Assembly: GCF_000004075.3 (NCBI RefSeq)
Contig: NC_026657.2
Location: 6,448,001-6,512,000, forward strand
DNA: 64,000 bases
Origin: Cucumis sativus
Lineage: Eukaryota; Streptophyta; Magnoliopsida; Cucurbitales; Cucurbitaceae
Direction of reading: 5' to 3'
How positions within the stretch are numbered: position 1 is the stretch's first letter; each line of letters opens with the position of its first letter. Positions 25,891 to 38,687 of this stretch are shown piece by piece. The position numbers were made by a program, and so were the translations under genes. The notes beneath the pieces were generated by a model. That model was not told the origin of the DNA. It ran no database searches and saw nothing but the letters and a program-made list of their open reading frames with translations.

Positions 25891-28879
25891 ACCCAAATTG
25901 GAAACTCTGAACTTTAGCCTTTTAAATTTTAATTACGAGTAGAGGGTGGGGGTGTACATTTCACTCTTTCCACCCAGTCCCTAATTGTTTTGCCTCCTAC
26001 CCACAAATGGGCTTCCTTCTCTCTACACTAATAACTCTTAATTCAATACATGATCAAATTAACAAAATCCCCAAATATTCTTTTTACCTAAAAACATGTT
26101 TGAACAGTGAGTGAATCGTTTTACACAATGGCTTTTTGGGTGTTTTCATTGTGGGACAGGTAGTGGTCAAATGGAAAAGTGATAGGATGAGTGTGTGTGT
26201 GTGTTTGAAGATGAGATTGATTAATATATATGTGTGTGTGTAAACAAAATATTAAAAAGAAAAGAGAATATATTAAGGAAAATTAATATTGAAATAATAG
26301 GTAAAGAGAAGAAGAAAAAGGAAAAGAAAAAGAAAAAGAAAATGGTGGACGGTGGTGAGGGGTTTGAAAAGGTTGAATTTTGGAAAGCTAAAATGAATTA
26401 AAGAGGGGAAAGGAGGAGGTTCCTTCGTAGTTCCTCCCAGTCCACAACTATAACTATAACGGCGCCGTCGATTTCCAACCAGGACCCATCTCCTTTTTAA
26501 CTGATGTGGAAGAAAAGTCATTACACAGATTTGGTTTTGAATCCAAAATGGGTCATTTTCCAATCCTCAAACAGTCACAGTCTAAGGATACCTTCCAAAA
26601 TGACAAAATAATAATATGCATACTCTTCAATATTCATCTTTTAAACATAAATTAATATTCACAACTTTCACTCACTCCTTTTCTTTCCAATCATTTCTTC
26701 CAAACCCCCCCCTTTTTTTTTATTTCTAACCTTCCCTTTTAACTTTTCCTACACTACTTAGTACTTACTTATTTTCCAATGCAATCTTTTTTCTTTTCTT
26801 CTTCTTCTTTTTCAAAAATCCTTTATTAATAAAAACACACATACACACCTTTCCAATAATTATATGATATATTATTGGAAAAGGATAAAATTTATGGAGG
26901 GAAGTGGAAGGTGGAAGTCATGGTAGGTTGAATGAAATATGTGGATGCATCATCCATCTTTATGCTGACTTTCTAATTAGATATTGTTTTCTTTTGAGAC
27001 AATAATTGATAGTTTGATATTAAAGGTTGGGAAGTCCAATAATTGATAGCTCACTAAACAAACTTTTAATTTAGATCAATATCAACTTTCTTGTGTGTTT
27101 AATTCTGGGAGGCAGCCAAAATATACCAGCTCAACCTCCTACACCATTTTGCCCACCTACCTTACCCTTTTCCTTCCTTAACTCAAATTACCAACTCCTC
27201 TTTTCTAAAACTAGGGGTCATCCTCCATGGAAGTAAGTTCTGTGACCAAATTGAATTATGCTTCATTTAGAAAATTCTCAAACACATTTCATCCGTTGAG
27301 GAGCAAGATTTGGTCGATTAGTTTAATTTTTTGAAATATATATATTTTTTAAATCTTTCGACAGACCAACTTCAATTTTTTTGTACCAAAATGCTGATAG
27401 ATGTTGTGTTATGGAAAATTCACTATCTTAAAAGCAAAATTATACATTAATTACCTCAGTGCTAAATCTCATATATTTGCTGCTCCCTAAAGTTAACACA
27501 GTGAAACGTACACTAGCTCGTAGAGAAAAGAAATGAAATAGATTGATGGAAGCCTAGAGAGAATTGAAAGAGATAAAAGAGAAGAAAAAAAAAACCCACG
27601 AAAAGAAACTTATATATGTCTCAATTTGTAGGAGAAATGTAAAATTAATATAGATCAATAATAACGGTTAGTTGTATTAAAATATAAGTTTTGTAATCAA
27701 TTGAATGACATTCATGTTCTCTACATCCTATTGTATTGTGACTAACAAATATTAGACTAAATTATACAAAATATCCTTAAACTTTGTGTTTTATATGTCA
27801 CAAATTTACTTAAGCTCAAGAGTTTGGTTTAGAAAATACTGTTGAGCTTTTAAAAATGGCTCATAAATACAATATATTAAACTTAAAATATTATTATTGT
27901 TAGTATATGAACAAAAAAATCTTATTACATCACTAATCTTGCTAAATGAAAACGGGAAGCATGTCATCGGATTAGCTCTTTCTTTTGCTTACCCTCAATC
28001 AACATTTTCCTTTGTTATTACTTTACTAATCTTCCTAACGTTTTTGTTCCTAACTAATTACTTGAATGTAGAAAGGGATGTGGAGAGTGTAGTCCTCCAT
28101 TAAAATGGAAGAAATCAAATTAAAATTGTCCCAATACCAACACCAACACGCCTCTTTCTTTACAAACCAAAAAAAAAAAAAAAAAGAAGAAGAAGAAGAA
28201 GTTATTGATCTTGATTGGTATAGGATGTGGTCATCGTTTTTGTTTACCATTGAAAAAATTGCTTCAACATATGTGTAGTTACTGTTTAATTGAATGAGAC
28301 AGAAAATGGGGAAAAATTAGAAAAAATAAAATATCCCATAATTACACAGATAATTGTATCATTATTGCATTTAATTCTAATATTTGCTTTAACTTTTTAG
28401 TATTTTGAATCACCCGGCCCATAAATTATCAAACATATGGACAATTCAATTGGTTAACATCTTAAACTTTCAATCAAAATAATTATGATTGAACTTAAAA
28501 AAAATGTGAGTTGAAAAATTGGTGGTATAATAAATGTGAGTTGAAAAATAAAAATTAAAAAAAAAAACTTTTTTGTAAATGAGGGTGTCCCACATGTGGG
28601 AAAAGGAATTAATGAATTTGATCAATTAGATTAGATTAGCACCTTTAAATCAAAAAAGAATTTGTATGGTAAAGAGAAATGCATGCCGTATGTTTGCATT
28701 TTAATTTTGGATTTGTTACTCAAATGAGATATAAATTGAGTTTAAATGAACGAATGAATTAATATATTATTCCATTAATGAAAAATAAAAAATAATTTAG
28801 TGGGGGAGATATGAGTGATTAATGGGTAAGTTTGAATTAGAAAGGTATAATAAAGAGTGAAATGAGAGAATGGGGAGAT

Positions 28880-29040
28880 TAATTATGATGAGAATTTGGT
28901 ATGGACGGCAGCAGAGTTTGGTATTTTTGTTATTGGAAAATTGAAGCACACGTGGGAACTACATTGCTAAGTGTCCTCTTCTCTTCACCCCACTCCAAAC
29001 TCCAAACTCCAAACCCCCAACTCCAAACGGGGTCGGTGCT
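28880..29040. repeat. noncoding block A, copy 2
   Basis: Partner of 25320-25450, with the same order of conserved words including the G-box CACGTG. It is followed by a CTT-rich tract (29046-29065) and contains short CTCCAAACTCC repeats at about 28993-29025. Confidence 0.65.
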
Positions 29041-29489
29041 CCAATCTTCTTCTTCTTCTTCTTCTCTTCCTTTTTCAATCTTTACGGTCGCTCTTAACTC
29101 TTAATAACTTTTCATTTTCGCTATTATATCCCTTCTTCCACTTATCACCATCTTTCTGCTTCCATCAATTTTCTTCCCATTTCACCAACAAATCATATTA
29201 TAATATATATAAAAGTGACCCTCCAACCTATTTCTATTCATTCAATTTATATATATTAACACAATACTCGTATTCGTTCCATTTATATATATTAAGAAAG
29301 ATACTCGAATTTCCTTGCATCTATACTAAATTCATCTACTCTTAATAATTATTTTAATCTTACTAACGCATCTTTCAACCATTTCAATTTCCAAAATTTG
29401 TCTTTATTTTAGAGTTAGAATTTGAGTATTTGGATCACGGAGTTGTCTGACGTAAGAGTAAGGAGTGTTGAGTGTAGAGTTAAAAACTT

Positions 29490-29600
29490 TAATCTTTGTT
29501 TGGTTCAAAAAGTTTGGACCCATAATTAAAAGGCATCAATTTATATTTTACTAACATTTTAAACCATGTGTCTTTAGAGTTTACAACACACCAAAGTTTA
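29490..29600. repeat. third copy of the 22.9 kb dispersed repeat
   Basis: TTTGTTTGGTTCAAAAAGTTTGGACCCATAA (in pieces) and AAAAGGCATCAATTTATATT resemble the copies at about 22910-22970 and 23090-23140. It is intergenic. Confidence 0.45.
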
Positions 29601-30710
29601 TAACTCTTAGTGTGGGTGACAACTCCATTCTTTTCCGAAAACAACACCATGACAATATAATTAGTCCCTAAATTTTAACAAACAAAACTAAAATTAGTAA
29701 AATTGTATAGTGTTTGTACAATGTAAGAAGTTTTGTTTTCTTGCCCTCCCTATTGTTGGAAAAAGAATACGTCATTTTAGGGAAAAAAAAAGTTGAAAGG
29801 TTACACCACCTCTAAATTAGTTTTTAGAGTGTATTTTAAACCTTTTGCATCAAAATAGTTTAAATAAAAAAGTGTTATTTGAAAAAAAAATTCTTAAATC
29901 AATCTAGGTTGGAAGTTACAATGTAATAATCATACCTAAAGTAAGTAATAACGTGACGTGTATACCTTGATGGTGTAAAAGTGTAAATACGTTTTTTTAC
30001 TATTAATTATTTTTAAAGTTTGATAGACTCACATTAACATAGACAACTAGAAAATCAAGTTAGACGAATACCCTACAAAGTTATGAAACATTATGGCTAA
30101 AATAATGGATTTTTAAAAGTTTTAGACATTCTTTAGTTGAATGAAAGGGAACTAAGAGAGTTGAGTATGCTCAAATAGGCTTGTTTCCAAAATGATCATG
30201 TATACTTGATTCACTAAATATATATTAATTTATATGTATAAAATGTTTGAAAATTTTATAATTTATTATTCATTCATGTTGTGTTTCACTGAAACGAAAT
30301 GAGTGTTAAGGGGAGTTATGATTTTGAAATTAAGGAGAAAAGATTGATTTTAAGGAGTTGATATAGATGATGGGTCTAAAGTATAGAAAACGAGAGACAT
30401 ATGCCAATTGGACGTAGATTGTTGGTGGTAGATATGATTTCTAAATTTAGTTGTTTGATTAGAATGGGAGCATGGGTGATGATGCGGGTTAGAATAAGTG
30501 TTGATGAACACATGAAAATCAAAATTAGTAGTGGAGGTAGAGCCTAGAGGGGGAGGTAGTGTTGGAAAATGAGGAAGAAAAAACTGTTCTGAATAATTAA
30601 AATGAGTTAGCTGGTTAAGTGTTGGTGAAGGATAATAATAATACAATTGTATGAGAGAGAGAGAGAGAGAGATATGATGAGATGCTGAGAGAAATGACGT
30701 GGTTGGTTAA

Positions 30711-31970
30711 TTATGGGAACATTCTGCGGGCAGTTGCTCTGAAAGGACAGGTGGAGCTAACAAAACCATCTACCAAGTGAAGATATGTGTTGAGGTGGTG
30801 ACATGTGGCCACGTTTATGCGGTTGAGGTGAGGTGAGTCTCTACTGCTCAGTCGGAGCTCTCGTCCCACCTCAGAGTAAGCCCACTGGGTTTCCTCCACA
30901 TACTTCTGAATCCACCTCAAACGCCCACCACCTTCCTCAACGTTGTTGTTGCTGCTGCTGCTGCTGCTGTTATTCACAACGAAACCAGGAAGTTTTGTTA
31001 TCACATCCTCAGAGTTCACAATTCGCAGCACCTTTGTCCCTTGCTTCTCTAGCCGCTGCCTGAATTTCCTGTTACCCACTCGTGGCCCACCGAACGACAT
31101 CACTGTCACCATCGGCGCACTTGTTTTGAAGTACTCTTTTATGTCGTATGCTGCAAGGGTAGCCAATGCCGCCCCCAGACTGTGCCCTGTGATCGTCAGG
31201 CTCAATGCCTCCTCCCCGTACGACTGCAGGAGCCTTCCTATTTCCTCTCGCACCATCTCCTTCAAGCTCGGGTATGACTCCGTCCTCGAGCTGTACAGAC
31301 TCAGGAATCCACTTTCCACCATCGCCCCGCCCTCCTCCCCAGGAAGCGTGGTTAGAGTGGCTCTCAAATTCTCTAACCACTCCAAGCACGTGGCGGTTCC
31401 TCTCAAGGAAATGACCACGTCTCGACGGCCAAGGCGGGAGATTTCATGCTTGTCCTGAGAGACCGCAACGTAGCCGATCCAACTGGAGTTAGTAGAGATG
31501 GAGGGGGCGTTGCGAAGCCAGCGAGGGAGGCAAATTCCGGAGGTGGCTCTCAAGTGTTTGGAGACTCGATACCCAGTGGAAGGAAGGCCGGAGCTTTCTA
31601 GTAAGGAGGCCTTGGAGTGGAGGCAGGTGGCGTAGGTGGGTGAGGAAGGGTCGAAGTCGAAGGATTTGTAAGCAGCATCCACAAACTGGCCGTAACGAAG
31701 AATTTCATTGCGAAGATTATCGTCGAGTGGGTCAAGGAGGCCTTCCCAGTTCCCCAAACCAGCGTATTCCTTCCATCTCTTTCCCACTTTTACTCTTCGT
31801 TTTAAACACTCCGATGCTCCTGTGGAACTGCTGGAAGTGGAAGAAGTAGCACACCTCAACTTATTTTCCACTCCATGCATATGCAACTTGTTTTTGTATA
31901 GTGCTGGTTTGCGCATCGTGGCCGTTTGGTGGTTGGGAATTGGGACATTCGGATTTTGGGCTACCCTCAT
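30711..31970 (-). CDS. class I plastid phospholipase A1, DAD1-like, 419 aa
   Basis: Single-exon gene. Class I plant PLA1 enzymes release fatty acids from the sn-1 position of plastid lipids. DAD1 and its relatives supply linolenic acid for jasmonate synthesis, and other members act on galactolipids. The N-terminus (residues 1-60) is Ser/Thr-rich and basic, like a transit peptide. The class motif WKEYAGLGNWEGLLDPLDDN covers about 66-85. The lipase_3 core follows: DVVISLRGTATCLEWLENLR at 184-203, nucleophile GHSLG with Ser264, Asp322 in NSEDVI, and His391 in CHHLNTYLHLVDG. DAD1-type proteins are of similar length (about 450). A Ser/Asn run (335-343) sits just before the C-terminal segment. The first ATG (31970) is taken as the start; Met19 (31916) is an alternative with a shorter transit peptide. 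The subfamily (DAD1 versus DALL/PLA1-I) cannot be settled by eye. Confidence 0.9.
   Translation of the reverse strand: MRVAQNPNVPIPNHQTATMRKPALYKNKLHMHGVENKLRCATSSTSSSSTGASECLKRRVKVGKRWKEYAGLGNWEGLLDPLDDNLRNEILRYGQFVDAAYKSFDFDPSSPTYATCLHSKASLLESSGLPSTGYRVSKHLRATSGICLPRWLRNAPSISTNSSWIGYVAVSQDKHEISRLGRRDVVISLRGTATCLEWLENLRATLTTLPGEEGGAMVESGFLSLYSSRTESYPSLKEMVREEIGRLLQSYGEEALSLTITGHSLGAALATLAAYDIKEYFKTSAPMVTVMSFGGPRVGNRKFRQRLEKQGTKVLRIVNSEDVITKLPGFVVNNSSSSSSNNNVEEGGGRLRWIQKYVEETQWAYSEVGRELRLSSRDSPHLNRINVATCHHLNTYLHLVDGFVSSTCPFRATARRMFP
30943..30975. repeat. coding trinucleotide run in the PLA1 gene
   Basis: A GTT/GCT run on the plus strand encodes the Ser/Asn tract at residues 335-343 of the lipase on the minus strand. 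It lies in frame between the catalytic Asp and His. It is likely length-variable. Confidence 0.8.
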
Positions 31971-32129
31971 CCTCTTTTAATTTTTTTTAAAAAATATTTA
32001 CGTTTGGTACGTAGCTCTTGTCTACTGTACTGTTTAGAAGAAGGGAGGGTTGGTTTGATAAATAAATAAATAAATAATAGAAGGAGAATGTGGGTTGGAG
32101 GTGTGAAGTGTTGTGGTTTTGGTTGTTTG

Positions 32130-32165
32130 AAGTTTAGATATATATATAGAGAGAGAGAGAAAGAG
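32130..32165 (-). promoter_or_regulatory. probable TATA region of the PLA1 gene
   Basis: On the minus strand a CT-rich run leads into TATATATA (about 32139-32148), roughly 170 bp before the ATG. That spacing fits a leader of about 140 nt. It is based on position and composition only. Confidence 0.35.
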
Positions 32166-32199
32166 AGAGTACTGGAAGAGATAATTATAGGATAGAAAG

Positions 32200-35100
32200 T
32201 AGTACAAAGTAGGGGTGGAGGTGAGAGATTATGATGAATATCACATCCTGCGTGGAAAGCGAGGGTGTGCTTTAATCATATAATAAAATCTGCCTTTTTT
32301 TAAAAAAAAAAAACTAAACTGAATTTACGTCACTAGGAATGGAATGAAGATTCACACACATATTATATATATATATATATAAGAAAATATAGGGCCGGAA
32401 ATGTTGGAATAGTTTTGCAACTTTGCATTGAAAAAGATAGGGCCGGGTAGGAGAGAAGAAAAAAAAAGGTGTAGTGGCTTGAAGTAGGATGTGGACGTTT
32501 TCGTAAAAGGCACTGAGAAAGGCATCGTCACATCTAAGACTCAGTGGGTCACCATCCAATGAATCCGCAGTATCAAATATGAATTCCTCAATATTTCAAA
32601 CCCAGCTTTCCGACCCTCTCCACTCTCCATTCTCCTCTACCTCTTACCCATCCTATTCATTTTTTCTTCTTTTTTATCATCAACCTCTCCATACTTTTAA
32701 TATCTCACACAACCAAACGCATGTATTCTACCAAACCAGAGTACTAAACAAGTATACATAATCATTTAGCGCTAAACATAAGTAGTTACAAAAAAATATA
32801 CTAGGTAGAGAGAATGAGAAATTGAAAACACACGAAACTTCAAAGCTTTGCATATAACATCATGTGTAGGGGACTTTAGAAATATCAATAGCACCATCAA
32901 CTAATATATTAATTACCCTTCAAGCAATTCGACTCGGTCAAGATGCTTGATATTTGCAATGCAAAAATGCCCTCAAATCCAAAACAAATTTTCATACCTT
33001 AAGAAGTTCCACCCCTAGACACAATACAATGAGAAACAAACTTGAGGCCAACTAATTGACTATATTCCAATTTGTCACAAAACACCCACACTAATGTATT
33101 CCAAGCAACATGGATGTTCATCTTCTTAAATGTAGCCAAAGGAGACTACTATCTTTTCAAAGGTGAGAAAATCACCCATTTGTCTTTTCTATTAGATCTA
33201 ACGTGTCATTTTGATGAGCCTTGAAAATGTGTGCAAAGTCAAAAATTGAGTGTGAGTTTGTTGTATTTCAAATCGCATCTTGTTCTTAGCTTTCTAAATC
33301 TTTCACACGACTTTATCCAAATTATTTCAAAGTAAGCACACGCTAAAAAGGTGAATGTCAACCGTCACAATATAGTTCTATTAAGGCCTATGATTCCGGA
33401 TCACATCAACAATAATTGAGATGAATCTATAATCAGACAATCCCACGTGATACATTACAGCTTGCACTGAAATCTAAAATCTCTCTATGTTGATTGAAAG
33501 CTTCTACTTTATCCATCACCCATCTAATTATACTTTCCACCTTGATTTTCACTAAATGTCATTCAATAATTCTGTTGTTTTTCTATTCTATGCACAGTAC
33601 ATTCAAATTTTTACAGTTTCCAGAAAAATATACTTTACTGCCATAAGTATAATGAAATATTCTCTCATTTACAAAATTCTTATTATACTCTCCTAAATTA
33701 CCATTTTCTAACTTGTCCTTAAATAATTAATCAAATCACCTACACCAACACTTACCTCACTTTTCTGGATTACATGAACATATTGGGCACTGCCTCCTTA
33801 TACATACATACATATAGAAAAGAAACAATTAATATATAGATATTTTTTTGTTTTCAGAAAAAAAAATTATATATCTTTCCTAATTCTTAGGAAATAGAAA
33901 TTGACCAACCAAAAAGTTGGGGTCTAAGAATAACATATATATCTTTAGGGGTGAGAAATAATATCTATAAAATATATATATCTAAAGTATTGTGTCGTGA
34001 TCAGTACCACACACATGAATTGGTAGCTGTAAAAATATCAACAAGTTAATTAAGGGAGATATAATATCTAAAAAAAAAGAGGGTACAAAGTGCAAAAACT
34101 GGGAACACAGATATTGTTTTGGTAACGAAATGCAATCTTGAATATTTGTTTTCATTTCCTACAAATTTGTAGCTACTTCTGTAGATCACTTCAATATATT
34201 TTTCAATAATTTTCAATGGATGTAGTATTCAAGTTTCTTTCTTTCGTCTCCCCACTTTTTGATTCGGTCCATATCAATTCATCTAAAACTATCTATACAA
34301 ATATATACATTATTTTGATTCATGAGGAAGTTTGAGATATCAGACAACAAAAGATGTCAAACCTTTTAACCCCCATTTATTTGTATTACTTTATATATAT
34401 ATACATATATATAAGGACCCACTTTTAATTTGCCTTTCCTAAGGTACGTTATTCCACCTACTTCAACACACACAACACAATTCATTCCATGGCTCCTTTT
34501 TAATTATTGAACCAATCTCTATATTGTTGTCTTGGATGCCTGATATTTCCTATACTATTTTGCTTCATCTAAACATGCCAAAATCCTATAATATACCGAC
34601 AAAATAAATTTACTATTTCAAAAATGTTTTCAAAATCAAATTAAATAACAACTATTATAAATTTTAAAAAATTTTAAAATTGCATTAACCCCAAAATTTG
34701 AGGTTTTTCCCAATTAAATTGTTGTTTTATCTATTTTTTTACCAATGGTTTGATTTAAAATCAAGTCTAAACTAAAAGAAATAATTCTTGTTTTGAAAAT
34801 TTGCTAAAAATTCAACTATTTCCTTCCAGAAAAATGTAAATTATTTAAATAAATAAAGAATAAATAGACTCCGTTTTCAAAAACTAAAAGCAAAAAAAAC
34901 TTAAATACAACGTTGTGAATTGAGATATATATATATATATAGACAAAAGCCAAATTGCTTGTTTAAGACTGAAAAATTTTCAAATGGGTAAAAGATTACA
35001 TAATATGATGATTTTAGATCGAATAGGTATGAAAATAATGTGAAGTAGAAACAAAATGTTATCACATATTTTTACCTCACTCTGCACCTTAATAGTAATA

Positions 35101-36674
35101 GCCGTGTGGTAGTATTCAATTAATATTGTAACTCATCACTCATAAAAATGAAAGAAAAGTCTCCATACATTGCTTTTCCCTTTCATATGTGTTATGAAAG
35201 CAGTACACAATCCATGGACTGCAATATAATTATAATTTTCCATTTTAGATGCTAATATTTTTTTTAGTACATATGGGATGGGCGAAAATTTTGAATAAGG
35301 TCTTTAACCAACTATTTATATTTTTCAAATCCTTGTTTACAATAGCATATAATTTTTCACTCAAACAGAAATGATTTACACTCTAAATACAAGCTATTAT
35401 AATTTAAACTACTATTATAATAACCAATTCAATGTTTCAAACACCTCCTATAACTCACTAATATACATGTGTATACATTTAAAATGTGTATATATGTGCA
35501 TGTATGTATATATATAGGTGTAACACACAGATACAGAGAGTGTAATAATGTGATGTACGAGACAGAGAAAATAAGGTGTACCAGTTGATGCCATATTTAT
35601 AAAGGCAATGATTGGCTGGCCTTGGATATTGTACTGCTTCCTTACACACTATACACTAGTATACACTAAGGAAATGGAACCCTTTTTTGGGTGTTTAATA
35701 ATATATCTTTTAAATGTATACATATATATATATTTACACTGTGGAATAATGTGACTTCATTTCATTCTCTTCCCTTGCTTAACAGTGTATCTCTTTCCCT
35801 CTTTAGGCATATAACAAGATTTTTCTTCCTTTTTTTTTTTTTTTTTTTAATTTCCATGCAATTATATATGTTTATTCTTTATAGAAAGAAAAAAAGTTCA
35901 ATTAACTTTTCAGTGGGTAGTTTTATTTCACATGGAGGGGAATTGTAATTATTCAATTTATGAGGTGCAATATAGAAAGTCTTGAAGAAAGAAGCCTTGT
36001 GTTATTTCATTAAGGGCATACTGGAGACAAAGATTAGGCATTGAGAAAATGTTGAAGTTTGGATTTGAAGAAAGATAAACTAAACTAGCTTGGGATTCAC
36101 ATGGCTTTTTAATTTTTAAACAGTGTTTACAGTTTTAGGATCTATATTGGTTGTGACATTGCACACAAACTCAAACTCAGCATACCCAATGATACCCAAG
36201 TTGAGAAATTTTTCATGTTTAACATCTCAAAAATATTAAACAGCAAGGATTTAAGAAGAAGCAAACTCCACGTGGAAATATTAATCAATTAATTAATAGG
36301 AGCTGATAAATGCATGAAATTTCCTTTTGTGCAAAATTTGAGAGGAGGTTCTTCACAAGGCTCATGTTGTGCAGTTCAAAAATAAGTAAAATTTTTGTTG
36401 TTGGCAATGGGAAGACCCCACCCAGAGACCTTCTCTTTCTCATGTGTTAATAACCCCATGCATCTTCTCATCTACATTCCACACTACAACTATGGATTTT
36501 TCCACTTGTTTTACACAATGTTACTCCCTTTTTCTTCATGTGCACTTCACGTGTTTGCAAATATGTTCTTTCCTTTTTTTTTAAAAGCCAATATGTCCTA
36601 ATTTGGAAATTACTTATAAACACTAACCTACCTGTTTTTTTACCTTTAGCAGATTATTTTCTAAGAGACTACAC

Positions 36675-36709
<35 letters not shown>

Positions 36710-37800
36710 CAATTTATATTTCTATCACTGACCATATATATACATGAAAAGTTTTCAAATGTTATAAAGTTTACCGATACATGACTACCTAGTGAATAAT
36801 TCTCTCTCCTTAGGAGAGGAATTCTTTCTTAATTTGGAAAGAGTATCAAATTTTTAACAATGATATTGGACCTCTCATCTTGTCAAAACTCATTTGGCTT
36901 TTATTACTTGTTAACTTGAGCGAGTTTTAGTTGGGCACAATGATTATACATATGATTTCACAAGTTATACGCACAAGAAATTGAGATACCATGTTATATA
37001 TATTATCGTAGCATTGGTTGCTACACATGCTGAAATTGACTTGCACTATTGTCTACATGTGAACAACAATTTTTTCTTTTAGAAAAAGGATGGAATGTTT
37101 GTAAAGGAGAAAAGGGCAAAGTGACGTCCTCTAGACTTGGAGTGCTCTGTATTGAACCAATTGGAGCTTGAGTTGGCATACAATAATCATTTTTAATGAC
37201 TCCTCTATTATGGCTATTGGTCCCTCTATTTGCGGTGGGAAAAACGGACTTCTTTTTTGTATTCATATCTTATTAACATTCACTTTTATTATTACTTTGG
37301 ATGCGTTTTGGACCTACTTAATTTCAATTCAATTTTATTAATTAATGACTACGATTATCCAAGCGAGGAAAGAATATTCAGAAGGAAAAGAATGCTTAAC
37401 AACTACTCCTTCACATCTTATATAGCTGAAGAAAGCAGTGGATGAGCTTCGTGTGTTTGACAAAGTGGTTGGGTCAGTCTTCTTTTCGTTTTGCTCTTGA
37501 ATTCATAATAGAGTTAGCTTATTTTATAGCTTATTACAGTGCTAGTTCTGTAGAAAAAATGGTTGTGTCTACCAAATTTGAAAGATATTGGGAGAAGTTG
37601 GGTTATGGATGTTATTTTCGGTGACTTCTAGTTTTATTTGTCCTCTTGAGTTGGACTTTATTAATTTTAAGAAAAGAATAGAGGAATGAGTTGGGAGTTG
37701 TAATGTCCTTAATTCTTCCATAGGAATATCCAATTGGGTAATGTATGATTGACGTCAAAACATTTGTCACATAATCACTTTATTGACCATCTACTAGTAA
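32200..37800. other. intergenic region, no gene supported
   Basis: AT-rich sequence with microsatellites: AT runs at 32362-32381, 34394-34415 and 34926-34942, and a compound CA/TA run at 36674-36709. A T-run lies at 35831-35849 and noncoding block B copy 2 at 36260-36560. The stretch at 32900-33560 has a slightly more mixed composition but yields only broken frames without a recognisable domain. A TATTTATAAAGG box near 35593 could be a promoter, but no credible coding frame follows. Confidence 0.55.
36260..36560. repeat. noncoding block B, copy 2
   Basis: Partner of 25700-25890. In this copy the first shared word contains a perfect G-box (CCACGTGG), and the last one, CTTCACGTG, is preserved. 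The spacing between words is longer because of inserted sequence around 36400-36530. Confidence 0.6.
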
Positions 37801-37805
37801 TGGTG

Positions 37806-38582
37806 CGGCCCATTTTAGAATTGAACTGGAAGATGGATGGAACGTGGGGAAACCCTAAATTATTTGGGCCAGTTTATTTTAGAATTGAGCTGAAGCCCTA
37901 TGGAATGGGGAAAAGTCCAAACTATGTGTCCCGGCCCATTTTAGAATTGAACTGAAAGATGGATGGAATGTAGGAAAAGCCTAAACTATTTGGGCCAGTT
38001 AATTAGAGAATTGAGCTGAAGCCCTATAGAATAGGGAAAAGTCCAAACTATGTGTCCCGGCCCATTTTAGAATTGAACTGAAAGATGGATGGAATGTGGG
38101 AAAAGCCTAAACTATTTGGGCCAGTTAATTTTAGAATTGAGCTGAAGCCCGATAGAATGGGGAAAAGTCCAAACTGTGTCCCGGCCCATTTTAAAATTGA
38201 ACTGAAAGATGGATGGAATGTCGGAAAAGCCTAAACTATTTGGGCCAGTTAATTTTAGAATTGAGCTAAAGCCCTATAGAATGGGGAAAAGTCCAAACTA
38301 TGTGTCCCGGCCCATTTTAGAATTGAACTAAAAGATGGATAAAATGTAGGAAAAGCCTAAACTATTTGGGCCAGTTAGTTATAGAATTGAGCTGAAGCCC
38401 TGTAGAATGGGGAAAAGTCCAAACTGTGTCCGGGCCCATTTTAAAATTGAACTGAAAGATGGATGGAATGTGGGAAAGGCCTAAACGATTTGGGCCAGGT
38501 AGTTTTAGAATTGAGCTGAAGCCCTATGGAATGGAGAAAAGTCCAAACAACTTGGGCCAGCCCATTTTAGAATTGAGGAGGA
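37806..38582 (+). repeat. 124-126 bp tandem array, about six units, rich in TGGGCC motifs
   Basis: Units begin CGGCCCATTTTAGAATTGAA at about 37806, 37932, 38058, 38182, 38308 and 38432, with a partial copy at about 38557. Each unit is itself two related halves of about 63 bp: one starts GGCCCATTTTAGAATTGAAC, the other TTGGGCCAGTTAATTTTAGA. By eye there are seven TGGGCC and six GGCCCA motifs in 760 bp. The motif matches the plant site II (TCP-bound) element common upstream of plastid and ribosomal protein genes. The array ends directly at the 5' end of the downstream gene, so it probably acts as part of its promoter. Confidence 0.9.
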
Positions 38583-38687
38583 ATGTCTGAAAAGCCCAAA
38601 CAAGCTTTAGGCTTCCAGTCTCCTCTTCTCCGTTGCACCGGTCACTGCTTTCTCGTCCCAAATTCAAAGAACAGAACGAACCGAACA

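Larger units (their letters stand above)
22437..30710. other. long intergenic region, no gene supported
   Basis: The sequence is AT-rich, with short open frames that are low-complexity or lack any family signature. Contents seen: a dispersed repeat at about 22900-22970 and 23070-23170 that returns at 29490-29600; a block at 25320-25450 resembling 28880-29040; a block at 25700-25890 resembling 36260-36560; CA/GT microsatellites near 25683-25698 and 26192-26206; and a GA run at 30652-30672. No tRNA, rRNA or known microRNA mature sequence was spotted. Confidence 0.6.

Noticed and set aside
26273..26563. Minus-strand 96-codon open frame
   Set aside because: It ends in Phe/Leu runs from an AAAAAG repeat, the rest shows no domain, and there is no promoter or splice evidence.
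30833..31458. Plus-strand open frames opposite the lipase
   Set aside because: They are antisense shadows of the PLA1 gene; the Cys or Leu runs come from its trinucleotide repeat.
37806..38582. Regular repeats resembling a CRISPR array
   Set aside because: Units are contiguous 124-126 bp copies without unique spacers, in plant nuclear DNA; this is a tandem satellite-like array.
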